Counted from the stretch's first letter, positions 39,317 through 47,378 are shown. The stretch is DNA of 47,395 bases from CABMGU01 sp964508495 (GCA_964508495.1 CAZDUA010000017.1:1-47395), one strand, 5' to 3'. The notes: generated from the sequence alone by a model not told the origin. Program-made: numbers and translations.

Positions 39317-40648
39317 TTATCCTGTAAACCAGGACCGCATTCTCGCCCAAATGCTCGGAGGCTCAGGCTGAGGGTTCAAGCCAACAAGGTCTTGAGGAGA
39401 CATCTGCCTGCCACTCACACCGTTCACATTCACATCTGGGATGTTCTGACCGCACAAGCGCTCACAATACTTCAAATCCGCGCCGCACTTGTTAGGGTCG
39501 ACATTGCTGTCCAAACATTCCTTGTGACGACGCTCGCACAATATTGGGCAATTTGGCTGTTCAGGAGGAACTGGCCGAGGATAACACTGAGTTACGCAAT
39601 CTTTGACTTTCATACCACAAGATTCGGGGTCAACATTTGCAGCAAGACATTCCTTCTCTATCAAACGGCACCTATCTGGACACGTCTGAGGATTTGAACT
39701 GCACTCATCAACGCACCTTTTGCCATCCCTAATGCATTTTTCCTCATTATTGCCTTCATCAATGCATCTCTTCTCATCACGTATGCACTTTTCCCTGCAA
39801 CGGTCAGGCATCGGCTTCTCACCAGGCCTGCAACCATTCAAACAATCAGAAATCAGGCTTCCACAATCAGAGCCGCCATTCGCAGAACAATCGTAATAAA
39901 GCTCTGTACACTTATCCTCGCACTTTGGCGGGCAAGGCTTTTCTTCCGGCTTTCCGCACCTGTCCTGCAAACATTTCTTGTGCACATTCTCACAGCCCGC
40001 TCTTATGCCTTCTGCGCTGAATCCTACTGAAGTGTCCAAGCATTTCTTATAAGCGCTATCACAACCCTGCTCGCAAGTCTCAGGAGGCTGTTCAGGCTTG
40101 CCGCACTTCTCCTGCATGCACTCATCGTGCAATTTTTCACACGCAGCTCTTATACCTTCTGCGCTGAATCCCGCAGTTGTTTTCAAACATTCATCTAGTT
40201 TTCTCCCACAACCCTGCTCGCAATTCTCCGGCTGAGGACTGCAATACTTCTGAATACAATTGTTCAACTCATTAGGATACATCGTCCTGCAGGAACTTTC
40301 GCAATTCTGCTTGCAACGATCACGCATGCAACGCAAGAAAACATCAAAATTAAAGCCCGCATATTCGGCGGTCAAAGAAACCTGAGAAGCTAAACGTTTG
40401 CATGTCGTCTGACAATCCTCCTGGGGTGCTGGCTGAGGAGCAGGACGACACTTCTCCTCGCAAACCTTCGCACACTCATCAGCAGGACGCTGCCCTGCAA
40501 TACAATCGCGCTTGCAAACATCATAACAACTGCCAGAAGGCTGAATAGTTGTAGACATAATTTTTGGATTAATCGCCACGGTAGTATACTGTGCGGCAAC
40601 AGAAACTGCAAATAATAACAGAACGCTAAGAATCAACAATTTTTTCAT
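39317..40648 (-). CDS. Secreted cysteine-rich repeat protein, 443 aa
   Basis: A signal peptide (MKKLLILSVLLLFAVSVAA) is followed by a protein with about 50 cysteines, mostly in CxxxC pairs on predicted helices. Two near-identical repeats of about 48 residues start CEQGC and contain GFSAEGIRAxCE, then ending CGKPE. A further set has C-x3-EC...N-VDPx-CG...C-x3-C. No membrane anchor or known enzyme domain is seen. The C-terminus has GLNPQPEPPS and ends in a Trp-rich tail. The cysteines probably form disulfides in an exported, helical-hairpin scaffold. ATG 40648 is chosen because GAGGTG lies just upstream; a GTG 3 bp earlier is possible. Function unknown. Confidence 0.85.
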   Translation of the reverse strand: MKKLLILSVLLLFAVSVAAQYTTVAINPKIMSTTIQPSGSCYDVCKRDCIAGQRPADECAKVCEEKCRPAPQPAPQEDCQTTCKRLASQVSLTAEYAGFNFDVFLRCMRDRCKQNCESSCRTMYPNELNNCIQKYCSPQPENCEQGCGRKLDECLKTTAGFSAEGIRAACEKLHDECMQEKCGKPEQPPETCEQGCDSAYKKCLDTSVGFSAEGIRAGCENVHKKCLQDRCGKPEEKPCPPKCEDKCTELYYDCSANGGSDCGSLISDCLNGCRPGEKPMPDRCREKCIRDEKRCIDEGNNEEKCIRDGKRCVDECSSNPQTCPDRCRLIEKECLAANVDPESCGMKVKDCVTQCYPRPVPPEQPNCPILCERRHKECLDSNVDPNKCGADLKYCERLCGQNIPDVNVNGVSGRQMSPQDLVGLNPQPEPPSIWARMRSWFTG

Positions 40649-40684
40649 CACGACACCTCTTTTATTCGTTTCAGCGAAACTTAA

Positions 40685-40690
40685 TTTAAA
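40685..40690 (-). promoter_or_regulatory. TATA box of the Cys-rich protein gene
   Basis: TTTAAA in the minus-strand TTTTTAAATTAAG predicts a 12-nt leader containing GAGGTG before the ATG at 40648. Confidence 0.5.
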
Positions 40691-40711
40691 AACCTTGCTA
40701 AAACGCTAAAA

Positions 40712-40717
40712 TTTAAA
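40712..40717 (+). promoter_or_regulatory. TATA box of the 231-aa gene
   Basis: TTTAAA followed by TAC is centred 27.5 bp before the ATG at 40742, so the transcript is probably leaderless. Confidence 0.6.
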
Positions 40718-40741
40718 TACCCTTAATAGGGAAAAAATACT

Positions 40742-41437
40742 ATGAGTGGAGACAAAAGCAGAGAAGAGTTCATAGTATACGAAACGCCAATACTAATGAG
40801 AGGGGATTGGGAAGACCTGCAAGGACACGCGTGCATTTATGCACGCTGCGGAGAGTTTGAAAAAAGCCATCGAAAAGGGATATTCTACCGTGCAACGTTT
40901 TCCCCCAGGGCAATCTTCACCAAATTCGCCCTTGACTTTCTCGTAGAGCCGGAAACAAGACCAATAAGAACATCGGATGACTTTAAAGGGTCCCATGACT
41001 TATATTATGCTGGAAGATTTCAAACTGAAGAAGAATGCGAAGACCACGTAGGAAACGCTTTTGAAAACTACAGACAAGAATTACAATACCAAATAGAAGA
41101 AAGAATAGCAACAGCAATACAGGACCCGGCAAATTATGCAAACACTCTTTCAGACACCATGAAGGACGCAATAATGCTGAATTTTGTAACACCGCTTGTT
41201 GCGGCAAGCAGAGAAAATAAACCAGGCTATGCAAGACAAATACAACTCGCATTCAGAGCATTTGCAAAAGGATACCCTCACAAACAAGACATAGGAGAAT
41301 TATGCACGGCAATAATATTGGGAAATACAGAGCTCGTAGGAAGCTATCTGAATAAAATCATATCACTCAAAAAAGAAGAATACAGAGTAACAGCAGAAGC
41401 GCACAAAAAAATTCTAGAACTAAAAAAAGCAAGTTAA
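40742..41437 (+). CDS. Hypothetical protein, 231 aa
   Basis: Not recognised. An N-terminal alpha/beta region (about 1-85, FIVYETPILMRGDWEDLQGHA and FYRATFSPRAIFT) is followed by a long helical region (about 90-231). No signal peptide or membrane segment. It has its own promoter. It overlaps the end of the Cbf5 gene by 4 bp. Confidence 0.75.
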   Translation: MSGDKSREEFIVYETPILMRGDWEDLQGHACIYARCGEFEKSHRKGIFYRATFSPRAIFTKFALDFLVEPETRPIRTSDDFKGSHDLYYAGRFQTEEECEDHVGNAFENYRQELQYQIEERIATAIQDPANYANTLSDTMKDAIMLNFVTPLVAASRENKPGYARQIQLAFRAFAKGYPHKQDIGELCTAIILGNTELVGSYLNKIISLKKEEYRVTAEAHKKILELKKAS

Positions 41438-42414
41438 CATTTAGGATAAGTGCTGGGCAACATAAACACTTTGCTGATTTTCACAGCAAACCCTCTCTGT
41501 TCGGCCATAACCTGTTCAGAAGTCATTACAGCCTCGCCTAAAGCAACAAGCTCGCCTTTCAAACTCAAAACGGCAACAACAGCATCCTTATCAATACCAG
41601 ATTCCAATTTCACAATTCCAGGAACGTTCAAACTTGCGCCATGACAAACAGTATCAATCGCGCTGTCCTGAATCCAAACCTTTCCCAAATGCTGAACGGC
41701 AAACTCAACCGGCTTGATGCAGTGGCGCAAAAACTTCTCATTGCCACTTTCCTTCCAAAAAGCAAAAGCATCCTCCATATCCTGCAAACTAACCCAGTCC
41801 TTTTCCGTGAAAGGACCTGCCTTAGTCCTGATCAATTCAGCCATGTGAGCGCCAACCTTCAAACGCCTGCCAACATCATGACAAATCTTTCTCACATAAG
41901 TGCCGGCCTGCGAGCCCATCCTGAACAAAACATCCTGGGCATCAATCTCCAAAATGTCAAGATAGTAAACCTCGCGCTCTCTTTCTCTTCTAACAACAGA
42001 AGATTTCACTGGAGGCATCTGCATAATCTTGCCAGTGAACTCTTTCAACGCTTTCTCCAATTCTTCACGCTGGACTTCATCATGCAAGTGCATAATGCAA
42101 ACATATTCCTTGCCGGCTTTCAGCAGTGCCTGCACGACCCTTGTCGCCCTGCCAGTCGCTACAGGCAAAACGCCAGTAACGCCAGGATCCAAGCTGCCGC
42201 CATGACCTGCTTTTTCAATATGCAAAATCTTCTGCACGTAAGCAGAACACATGTGAGAAGTAGGACCTTTTGATTTGTTCAGATTAATGACGCCGTATTC
42301 GATTAAATCCTGAATTTTTCTTTCATTTGGATTGCAGCCAAACTTAGAATCAGTCTCTGCCTCTCTCTTGACCAGAATTTCGCGCTTTGTTCTCTCAAAA
42401 GGCAACAAGCCCAT
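41434..42414 (-). CDS. truB: Cbf5/TruB tRNA-rRNA pseudouridine synthase
   Basis: 326 aa. The catalytic aspartate is D76 in HGGSLDPGVTG. Landmarks GVINLNKSKGPTSH, AGTYVRKICHDVG and the C-terminal PUA domain (about 245-320, VMAEQRGFAVKISKVFM) are present. It is the catalytic subunit of H/ACA RNPs and can also modify tRNA U55. The start overlaps the L31e stop by 1 bp (TAATG), placing it at the end of the S19e-L39e-L31e operon. Confidence 0.95.
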   Translation of the reverse strand: MGLLPFERTKREILVKREAETDSKFGCNPNERKIQDLIEYGVINLNKSKGPTSHMCSAYVQKILHIEKAGHGGSLDPGVTGVLPVATGRATRVVQALLKAGKEYVCIMHLHDEVQREELEKALKEFTGKIMQMPPVKSSVVRREREREVYYLDILEIDAQDVLFRMGSQAGTYVRKICHDVGRRLKVGAHMAELIRTKAGPFTEKDWVSLQDMEDAFAFWKESGNEKFLRHCIKPVEFAVQHLGKVWIQDSAIDTVCHGASLNVPGIVKLESGIDKDAVVAVLSLKGELVALGEAVMTSEQVMAEQRGFAVKISKVFMLPSTYPKC

Positions 42415-42860
42415 TACTTTTGCTCAACTTTCTTCGCCGGATCTGTCTTAACAGCAGGCTTTTTCTCTGCTGGTATTTCAGCTGGCTTAACTTCAACCTG
42501 CTTAGGCACAGGCTTCAATTCTGCCTTGATTTCAGGAGCGCCAGTCACTTTCTCAATAACCTTTTTCACAATGCTCTTCTTTTCTTTTACCTTTCTTTCA
42601 ATCTTAGCGCCGAACAATTCTGCGCGGACAACATCCTTGTCATCCTTAGAAACATTAACCTTAACCCTTGAAGGAGGATTCTGCATTCCGTGCTTCCAAA
42701 TCTCCAAGTTCAAATGAGTTCCAAGACGAACATCCTCGCTCTTCATGTGTCTGATTAAGAATTCCTTAACAGTATTCACGGCTTTCTTTGCCCTCCTGTA
42801 CCTAGGAGCCTTCAACCAGCCTTTCCTCAATGGAATCGTGTAAGTTCTTTCAAGTACCAT
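42414..42860 (-). CDS. rpl31e: 50S ribosomal protein L31e with C-terminal extension
   Basis: 148 aa. The L31e core (about 1-88) contains TYTIPLRKGWLKAPRYRRAKKA and VRLGTHLNLEIWKHG. A Lys/Pro/Glu-rich low-complexity tail of about 60 residues follows, unlike the usual 80-95-aa archaeal protein. It lies 1 bp downstream of the L39e gene. Confidence 0.94.
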   Translation of the reverse strand: MVLERTYTIPLRKGWLKAPRYRRAKKAVNTVKEFLIRHMKSEDVRLGTHLNLEIWKHGMQNPPSRVKVNVSKDDKDVVRAELFGAKIERKVKEKKSIVKKVIEKVTGAPEIKAELKPVPKQVEVKPAEIPAEKKPAVKTDPAKKVEQK

Positions 42861-42861
42861 T

Positions 42862-43035
42862 TTAAACCTTCAACTTAGTCCTGCGCCAACTGCGCTTAAC
42901 ATGAGTGTGCCTTCCTGGGTGAACTCTCCTTCCCTTGCCGTAAGCTTTCGGTATAGTCCAAAAAGGAGCCCACCTGGTTTGACGCATTCTCTTAATCAAA
43001 CGCTTCTTTCTTGCAGGATGCTTATGACTTGCCAT
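42862..43035 (-). CDS. rpl39e: 50S ribosomal protein L39e, 57 aa
   Basis: The peptide is very basic. It contains RQTRWAPFWTIPKAYGKGRR and ends in RSWRRTKLKV, the L39e C-terminal signature. L39e lines the exit tunnel of the 50S subunit. The gene fits exactly between S19e (3 bp away) and L31e (1 bp away). It was found by reading the gap between these neighbours. Confidence 0.93.
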   Translation of the reverse strand: MASHKHPARKKRLIKRMRQTRWAPFWTIPKAYGKGRRVHPGRHTHVKRSWRRTKLKV

Positions 43036-43038
43036 TTT

Positions 43039-43623
43039 TTATTGCGCAGGAACTGCGACTTCCTCCTTTTTCTTAGCAACCCTAGGCTTTCTCGGAGTTT
43101 TGGGCTTCTTGATTATTTTTTCCTCGCCAGTTGCAGGAGCATCTTCTCTTGCTGCTTCCTTGTGCTCAACTTTTGGAGTTACAGGCAAAACAAGACCTTG
43201 CTCTTTCATGATTTGAGAAGAAACAGTTTCTAACAACTGCTGACCTTTAGGAGTGATAATTCTTCCTTTGTGAACTTCTTTCTGAGCCTGCTTTGCAAAA
43301 CCAGACTTTTCTAACTGCTGCAAAATCTTCCTAATATTACTGCCACCACCAGGATAAACGTGCTCTGGGGCCATGCCCTCATTCTTCCTGCCACCATAAG
43401 CATTTCTCAACTTCTGAGTGCCAACAGGACCCAAAATGAAAAGTTTTCTAAGAATAGAAGCACTGCGAACAAACCACCAATCCTCCTGCACGGGAGCACG
43501 CTCTCTGCTCATACCAGTCTTAGCATAAGCAGACCAGGCAGGAGCCTTAATTACTGATTCCTTTTTCAGTTCCTCAGCAACACGATTGATTAACAATGTT
43601 GCATCAACATCATATATTCCCAT
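43039..43623 (-). CDS. rps19e: 30S ribosomal protein S19e with C-terminal extension
   Basis: 194 aa. The S19e core (about 1-145) has LINRVAEELKKESVIKAPAW, EDWWFVRSASILRKLFI, GPVGTQKLRNAYGGRKNEG and GRIITPKGQQLLE. A Lys/Pro/Ala-rich tail of about 45 residues follows, absent from typical 145-155-aa S19e. First gene of the ribosomal operon. Confidence 0.95.
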   Translation of the reverse strand: MGIYDVDATLLINRVAEELKKESVIKAPAWSAYAKTGMSRERAPVQEDWWFVRSASILRKLFILGPVGTQKLRNAYGGRKNEGMAPEHVYPGGGSNIRKILQQLEKSGFAKQAQKEVHKGRIITPKGQQLLETVSSQIMKEQGLVLPVTPKVEHKEAAREDAPATGEEKIIKKPKTPRKPRVAKKKEEVAVPAQ

Positions 43624-43704
43624 AGTTTGTGACCTCGCGGTCTAATTTGGACGTCATCATGAGCGTCCAGAATACTATTTGGTCGAGAAGGGTTATTTAT
43701 AAAG
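43624..43704 (-). promoter_or_regulatory. Promoter and structured leader of the S19e operon
   Basis: The TATA box TTTATAAA (43695-43702) predicts a start near 43671. The 48-nt leader can form a hairpin at its 5' end (TGGACG, 43648-43653, with CGTCCA, 43664-43669) and a smaller one at 43631-43642 (GACC/GGTC). Autoregulation by a ribosomal protein is possible. Confidence 0.45.
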
Positions 43705-43708
43705 CTTT

Positions 43709-44200
43709 CTACGGATACAACTTCTCTATAATATGTGCCAGTTCAGGATGAATCAACTGGTTTTTCTTAACCATATCCCTGACGTCAGGAACACTGAACC
43801 ATCTGCCACCAGCAACTTCCTCAGGATTAAATTTGAAAGGACCCTCAGAAATGCCCCTGAAGACTTGCAAGAACTTACGCATCTTATAATGATCGTAAGG
43901 AGTCTCTTCGAGCAACGTGAGCGGAAGATTAACACCAAGCTCCTCTTTCAACTCCCTCTTCGCAGCCTTTTCATAACTCTCGCCCTTCTGAACATGACCG
44001 CCAGCACTAGTAACCCAGTGGCCAGGACAAAACTTCTTCTGCGCACTACGCATCTGCAAGAAAATCTCTCCCTTATCATTAAAAACCAGAACGTGAACAA
44101 TACGATGATTCAAACGCTTGCTATAAACTTCCTCATAAGGCGCACTGCCAACTACCTTGTTATTCTCATCAACAACGTCCAAAACTTCCTGCACTGCCAT
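43709..44200 (-). CDS. Nudix hydrolase
   Basis: 163 aa from the ATG at 44200; a GTG 6 bp upstream is possible. The Nudix box GGHVQKGESYEKAAKRELKEELGV (GxxxxxEx7REUxEExGU) is complete. The overall sequence (VLVFNDKGEIFLQMRSAQKKFCPGHW) resembles Nudix proteins of the IPP-isomerase-like/YfcD group. It lacks the isomerase's catalytic Cys pattern seen in idi (28865-29362). The substrate is unknown. Confidence 0.88.
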   Translation of the reverse strand: MAVQEVLDVVDENNKVVGSAPYEEVYSKRLNHRIVHVLVFNDKGEIFLQMRSAQKKFCPGHWVTSAGGHVQKGESYEKAAKRELKEELGVNLPLTLLEETPYDHYKMRKFLQVFRGISEGPFKFNPEEVAGGRWFSVPDVRDMVKKNQLIHPELAHIIEKLYP

Positions 44201-44286
44201 TTTCACAAAAATTTAACTTAATTCAAATATATAAATTTTTGCAGTCCGGAAACTTTACGTCTTTTTAGGCGAAAGGTTTATTAATA

Positions 44287-44305
44287 AGTTATACACTGTA
44301 TAACT
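44287..44305. repeat. Palindromic operator candidate of vapBC
   Basis: AGTTATAC (44287-44294) and GTATAACT (44298-44305) are perfect inverted copies around ACT. The site lies between the TATA box (44277-44286) and the ATG at 44308, so a bound repressor would block initiation. This is the expected place for VapB autoregulation. Confidence 0.55.
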
Positions 44306-44307
44306 CT

Positions 44308-44526
44308 ATGGCTGAAGTCCACGCACGCGTCAAAAAATGGGGAAACTCCCTTGGAATAGTTCTTCCTAAAGAGATTGTTAATAGCGAGCACCTGAAAGAA
44401 AATCAAGAAATAACTGTATGGATTATGAAACCAGTTTTTGCGAAAGACATTTTTGGAATCGCCAAAAGCAAATCCAAAAAACCAACAGCCGCAGTTCTAA
44501 AGGAGATTAGAAAAGAAGTATGGTAG
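44308..44526 (+). CDS. vapB: VapB-type antitoxin, AbrB/MazE fold
   Basis: 72 aa. The swapped-hairpin DNA-binding domain is VKKWGNSLGIVLPKEIV (9-25). The C-terminal tail (about 45-72) is the presumed toxin-binding arm. TATA box and palindrome upstream; leaderless start. It overlaps vapC by 7 bp. Confidence 0.88.
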   Translation: MAEVHARVKKWGNSLGIVLPKEIVNSEHLKENQEITVWIMKPVFAKDIFGIAKSKSKKPTAAVLKEIRKEVW

Positions 44527-44888
44527 ACGCTGCATATTTCTTTGACAGTTATGCCATTATTGAGCTTATAGAGGGAAATCCTGCATATCTTCCATATAAA
44601 CAATCGCGCATGGTGACTACAACACTTAATTTGATAGAAGTTCATTATCATTTACTCAGAAAATTCGGCGAAGCATTCGCAGAAGCATTTTTTAGCTCGC
44701 TGATTCAAGCAACAGTCGATTATGTTCCATCAATAACGCGCGCCAATATGATGCGTTATTCCCTGAGGAGCCGAGACGTTTCAACTCCTGACTGTTTAGG
44801 GTATATTGTCGCTCAATCAGCAGGTATGAAATTTCTAACAGGCGACAAAGAATTTGAGAAAATGCCTAATGTAGAATTTGTTAAGTAA
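44520..44888 (+). CDS. vapC: VapC-type PIN-domain toxin
   Basis: 122 aa. Active-site acids are D9 (YFFDSYAI), E39 (NLIEVHYHL), D90 (STPDCLGYI) and D108 (LTGDKEF), the standard PIN quartet. VapC toxins cleave tRNA or rRNA and are inhibited by VapB. The gene ends 32 bp before the ThrRS ATG. Confidence 0.9.
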   Translation: MVDAAYFFDSYAIIELIEGNPAYLPYKQSRMVTTTLNLIEVHYHLLRKFGEAFAEAFFSSLIQATVDYVPSITRANMMRYSLRSRDVSTPDCLGYIVAQSAGMKFLTGDKEFEKMPNVEFVK

Positions 44889-44892
44889 CATT

Positions 44893-44898
44893 TTTAAA
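44893..44898 (+). promoter_or_regulatory. TATA box of ThrRS
   Basis: TTTAAA is centred 25.5 bp before the ATG at 44921 and only 4.5 bp before the ATG at 44900, which rules out the earlier start for this promoter. Confidence 0.6.
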
Positions 44899-44920
44899 CA
44901 TGCTATCATCACAAAATAAT

Positions 44921-46819
44921 ATGCTTAAACTAACACTGCCAGACGGCAAAGTACTCCAATTGCCAGACAAAAGCACAGGAATGCAAACAGCAGAAAGCAT
45001 AGGCAAAAGATTGGCAAAAGACGCACTGGCAATTGAGGTCGACGGCGAAGTCCGCGACTTAATGAGGCCAATAGAAAAAGACGCTAAGATAAGAATACTG
45101 ACGTTCTCAGACAAAGGCGGAAAAGACACACTGCGCCACAGCACAGCACACGTTTTCGCACACGCAATCAAAAAACTCTATCCAAACGCAAAACCAACAA
45201 TCGGACCACCAGTAGAAGAAGGATTCTACTACGACTTTGACGATTTGAAAATAACACCCGACGACTTTTTGAAAATAGAAACAGCAATGCAAGAAATCGT
45301 CAACGCAAACCACCCATTTGAACGACACGAGTGGACGTTGGGCGACGTCAAAAAACACGAAGGCAGCAACCCATACAAAATGGAACTCGCAAAAGACTTC
45401 CAAGAAAAAGGATGGAAGCTAACAGCATACAAAGACGGTGACTTCATCGACTTATGCGAAGGGCCGCACGTGCCAAGCACGGGATACATAAAAGCGTTCA
45501 AACTAACAAAAATGGCATCAGCGCACTGGAAAGGAGACCAGAAAAACAAACAGTTGACGAGAATCTACGGAATTTCATTCCAAAGCACAAAAGAATTGCA
45601 TGATTATGAGACGTTACTGACAGAAGTAGAAAAACGAGACCACAGAAAAATCGGACAAGAACTAGAACTATTCATGACGCACGAATGGAGTCCGGGTTCG
45701 CCATTCTTACTGCCAAAAGGAACAATAATTTACAACGAGCTTCAAGCGTTTATCCGCGAAGAATATTGGAAAAGAGGATATCAGGAAGTAATAACTCCAC
45801 AAATGTTCAACAAAGCACTATGGGAACAATCAGGACACTGGGCGCACTACAAAGAAAACATGTTCGTAATGGACGTAGACGATGAAGAGTTTTCTCTAAA
45901 ACCAATGAACTGCCCATCACACGTCTTAATCTTCAAATCAAAAACAAGAAGTTACCGAGACTTGCCATTACGAATAGCAGACTTTTGTTTCCTGCACAGA
46001 AACGAAGTACGCGGAACACTCGGCGGAATGACAAGAGTGCGCAAACTATCACAAGACGACGCGCACATATTCTGCACGTCAGAACAAATTAAAGAAGAAA
46101 TCAAAGGAGTATTATCATTTGTCAAATACGTCTACGAGGATGTTTTCAAGTTCAGCTATCATGTCAAACTATCAACAAAACCAGAAAAAGCAATGGGCGC
46201 TCCAGACCTCTGGGAAAAAGCAGAACAATCATTAGCAAGCGCGCTCAACGAGCTAAAAATAAAATACGAAGTCAAACAAGGAGAAGGAGCATTCTACGGG
46301 CCAAAAATAGACATCGACGTCAAAGATGCACTAGGAAGAGACTGGCAGTTAGCAACAGTACAACTAGACTTCCAAATGCCGCTGCGCATGGGAGCAGAAT
46401 ACGACGGAGAAGACAACACAAAACACAATTGTGTCATGATACACAGAGCAATACTTGGCTCACTAGAAAGATTCATCGCAGTAATGACAGAACATTATGC
46501 CGGCAAATTCCCGTTATGGTTATCACCAGAACAAGTAAGAATACTATCAATAGCAGACCGTTTCAACAAAGACGCACAAGAATTAGTAGACCTGCTGCGC
46601 TCGCAAAAAATTCGCGCAACACTCGACGCGACAGCAGAAACAATCAACAAAAAAGTACGCAATGCGCAACTCGACCAAGTCAACTATATATTAGTCTTCG
46701 GCGAAAAAGAACAACAAGGCGCACTACAAATCAGAACAAGAGACAATAAAGTATATGGTCCTGTAAAAACCGAACAATTCATGAAAGACATACTCAAAGA
46801 AATAACAGAAAAGAGATAG
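44921..46819 (+). CDS. thrS: Threonyl-tRNA synthetase, bacterial type
   Basis: 632 aa. An N-terminal TGS domain (about 1-60) is followed by the bacterial/eukaryotic SAD editing domain: H73/H77 (HSTAH) and C179/H183 (CEGPH). The class II core has zinc ligand C331 (MNCPSH), motif 2 FLHRNEVRG and motif 3 near the end of the core (GSLERF). The anticodon domain is C-terminal. Most archaeal ThrRS enzymes have an unrelated N-terminal editing domain, so this form points to bacterial transfer. The start is fixed by the TATA box. Confidence 0.95.
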   Translation: MLKLTLPDGKVLQLPDKSTGMQTAESIGKRLAKDALAIEVDGEVRDLMRPIEKDAKIRILTFSDKGGKDTLRHSTAHVFAHAIKKLYPNAKPTIGPPVEEGFYYDFDDLKITPDDFLKIETAMQEIVNANHPFERHEWTLGDVKKHEGSNPYKMELAKDFQEKGWKLTAYKDGDFIDLCEGPHVPSTGYIKAFKLTKMASAHWKGDQKNKQLTRIYGISFQSTKELHDYETLLTEVEKRDHRKIGQELELFMTHEWSPGSPFLLPKGTIIYNELQAFIREEYWKRGYQEVITPQMFNKALWEQSGHWAHYKENMFVMDVDDEEFSLKPMNCPSHVLIFKSKTRSYRDLPLRIADFCFLHRNEVRGTLGGMTRVRKLSQDDAHIFCTSEQIKEEIKGVLSFVKYVYEDVFKFSYHVKLSTKPEKAMGAPDLWEKAEQSLASALNELKIKYEVKQGEGAFYGPKIDIDVKDALGRDWQLATVQLDFQMPLRMGAEYDGEDNTKHNCVMIHRAILGSLERFIAVMTEHYAGKFPLWLSPEQVRILSIADRFNKDAQELVDLLRSQKIRATLDATAETINKKVRNAQLDQVNYILVFGEKEQQGALQIRTRDNKVYGPVKTEQFMKDILKEITEKR

Positions 46820-46825
46820 TTTAAA
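46820..46825 (+). promoter_or_regulatory. TATA box of the anchored surface protein
   Basis: TTTAAA is centred 27.5 bp before the ATG at 46850, favouring it over the adjacent ATG at 46847. Confidence 0.55.
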
Positions 46826-46849
46826 TACGATGCTTCTTTTATAATAATG

Positions 46850-47293
46850 ATGCATAAAAGAGGACAAACAAGTATTGCGCTAGTACTTCTCGGAATTATT
46901 GCGATTGTCGCTTTAATCGGTCTTATTCTCCTCGTCAAGAAAACGCCAAGCGGAGCGCTATACGGCGGACAAATATTACGAGCCGGACCTTTTAATTGGG
47001 ACAACGTATTTGGCTTCGCGCCGAATTTAGAAGCAGCAGAAAGCTGGTGCCCCTACCACACAATACAAGATGGAGGATTCCTCGACGTAGTGCAAATGGA
47101 GGGCGGAGGACAATATAACTGTTTCGCAGTACCACTAGACGCAGTGCCAGAACTGTACCAATCATACGCATATCGAAGACCAATAGCGTGCTTCACAGAA
47201 GGAACATTGACAATACCGCCATACATACAATCACAACTGCCAATAGTATGCAGCCCGCCAGAAGGAATATACAACCCATTCCCCAACCAATAG
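46850..47293 (+). CDS. Membrane-anchored surface protein, about 147 aa
   Basis: MHKRGQTSIALVLLGIIAI opens the protein. The helix (about 8-29) matches the LVLLGIxAI...GLxxLV pattern of the 94-aa protein at 15151-15435. The domain after it (about 45-147) is Pro/Tyr/Gly-rich with four cysteines, probably disulfide-bonded outside the cell. The family is not recognised. ATG 46847 is an alternative start. Confidence 0.75.
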   Translation: MHKRGQTSIALVLLGIIAIVALIGLILLVKKTPSGALYGGQILRAGPFNWDNVFGFAPNLEAAESWCPYHTIQDGGFLDVVQMEGGGQYNCFAVPLDAVPELYQSYAYRRPIACFTEGTLTIPPYIQSQLPIVCSPPEGIYNPFPNQ

Positions 47294-47313
47294 AGAATTT
47301 CACAATAGATAAC

Positions 47314-47378
47314 TTTAAATACACTTTTATTATATCAAAGAAAAAGATTACAATAGCTATCAAAAAGGAGGTAGCCCA
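47314..47378 (+). promoter_or_regulatory. Promoter and leader of the truncated last gene
   Basis: TTTAAA at 47314-47319 predicts a start near 47344. AAAGGAGGT (47364-47372) is a near-perfect ribosome-binding site before the ATG at 47379. Confidence 0.5.

Noticed and set aside
43709..44200. Second IPP isomerase
   Set aside because: The Nudix box is complete and the isomerase catalytic Cys and EHEF motifs are missing, so it is a hydrolase-type Nudix protein.
44900..44920. ATG 44900 as the ThrRS start
   Set aside because: It is only about 4 bp from the TATA centre, and the TGS domain begins at the ATG at 44921.
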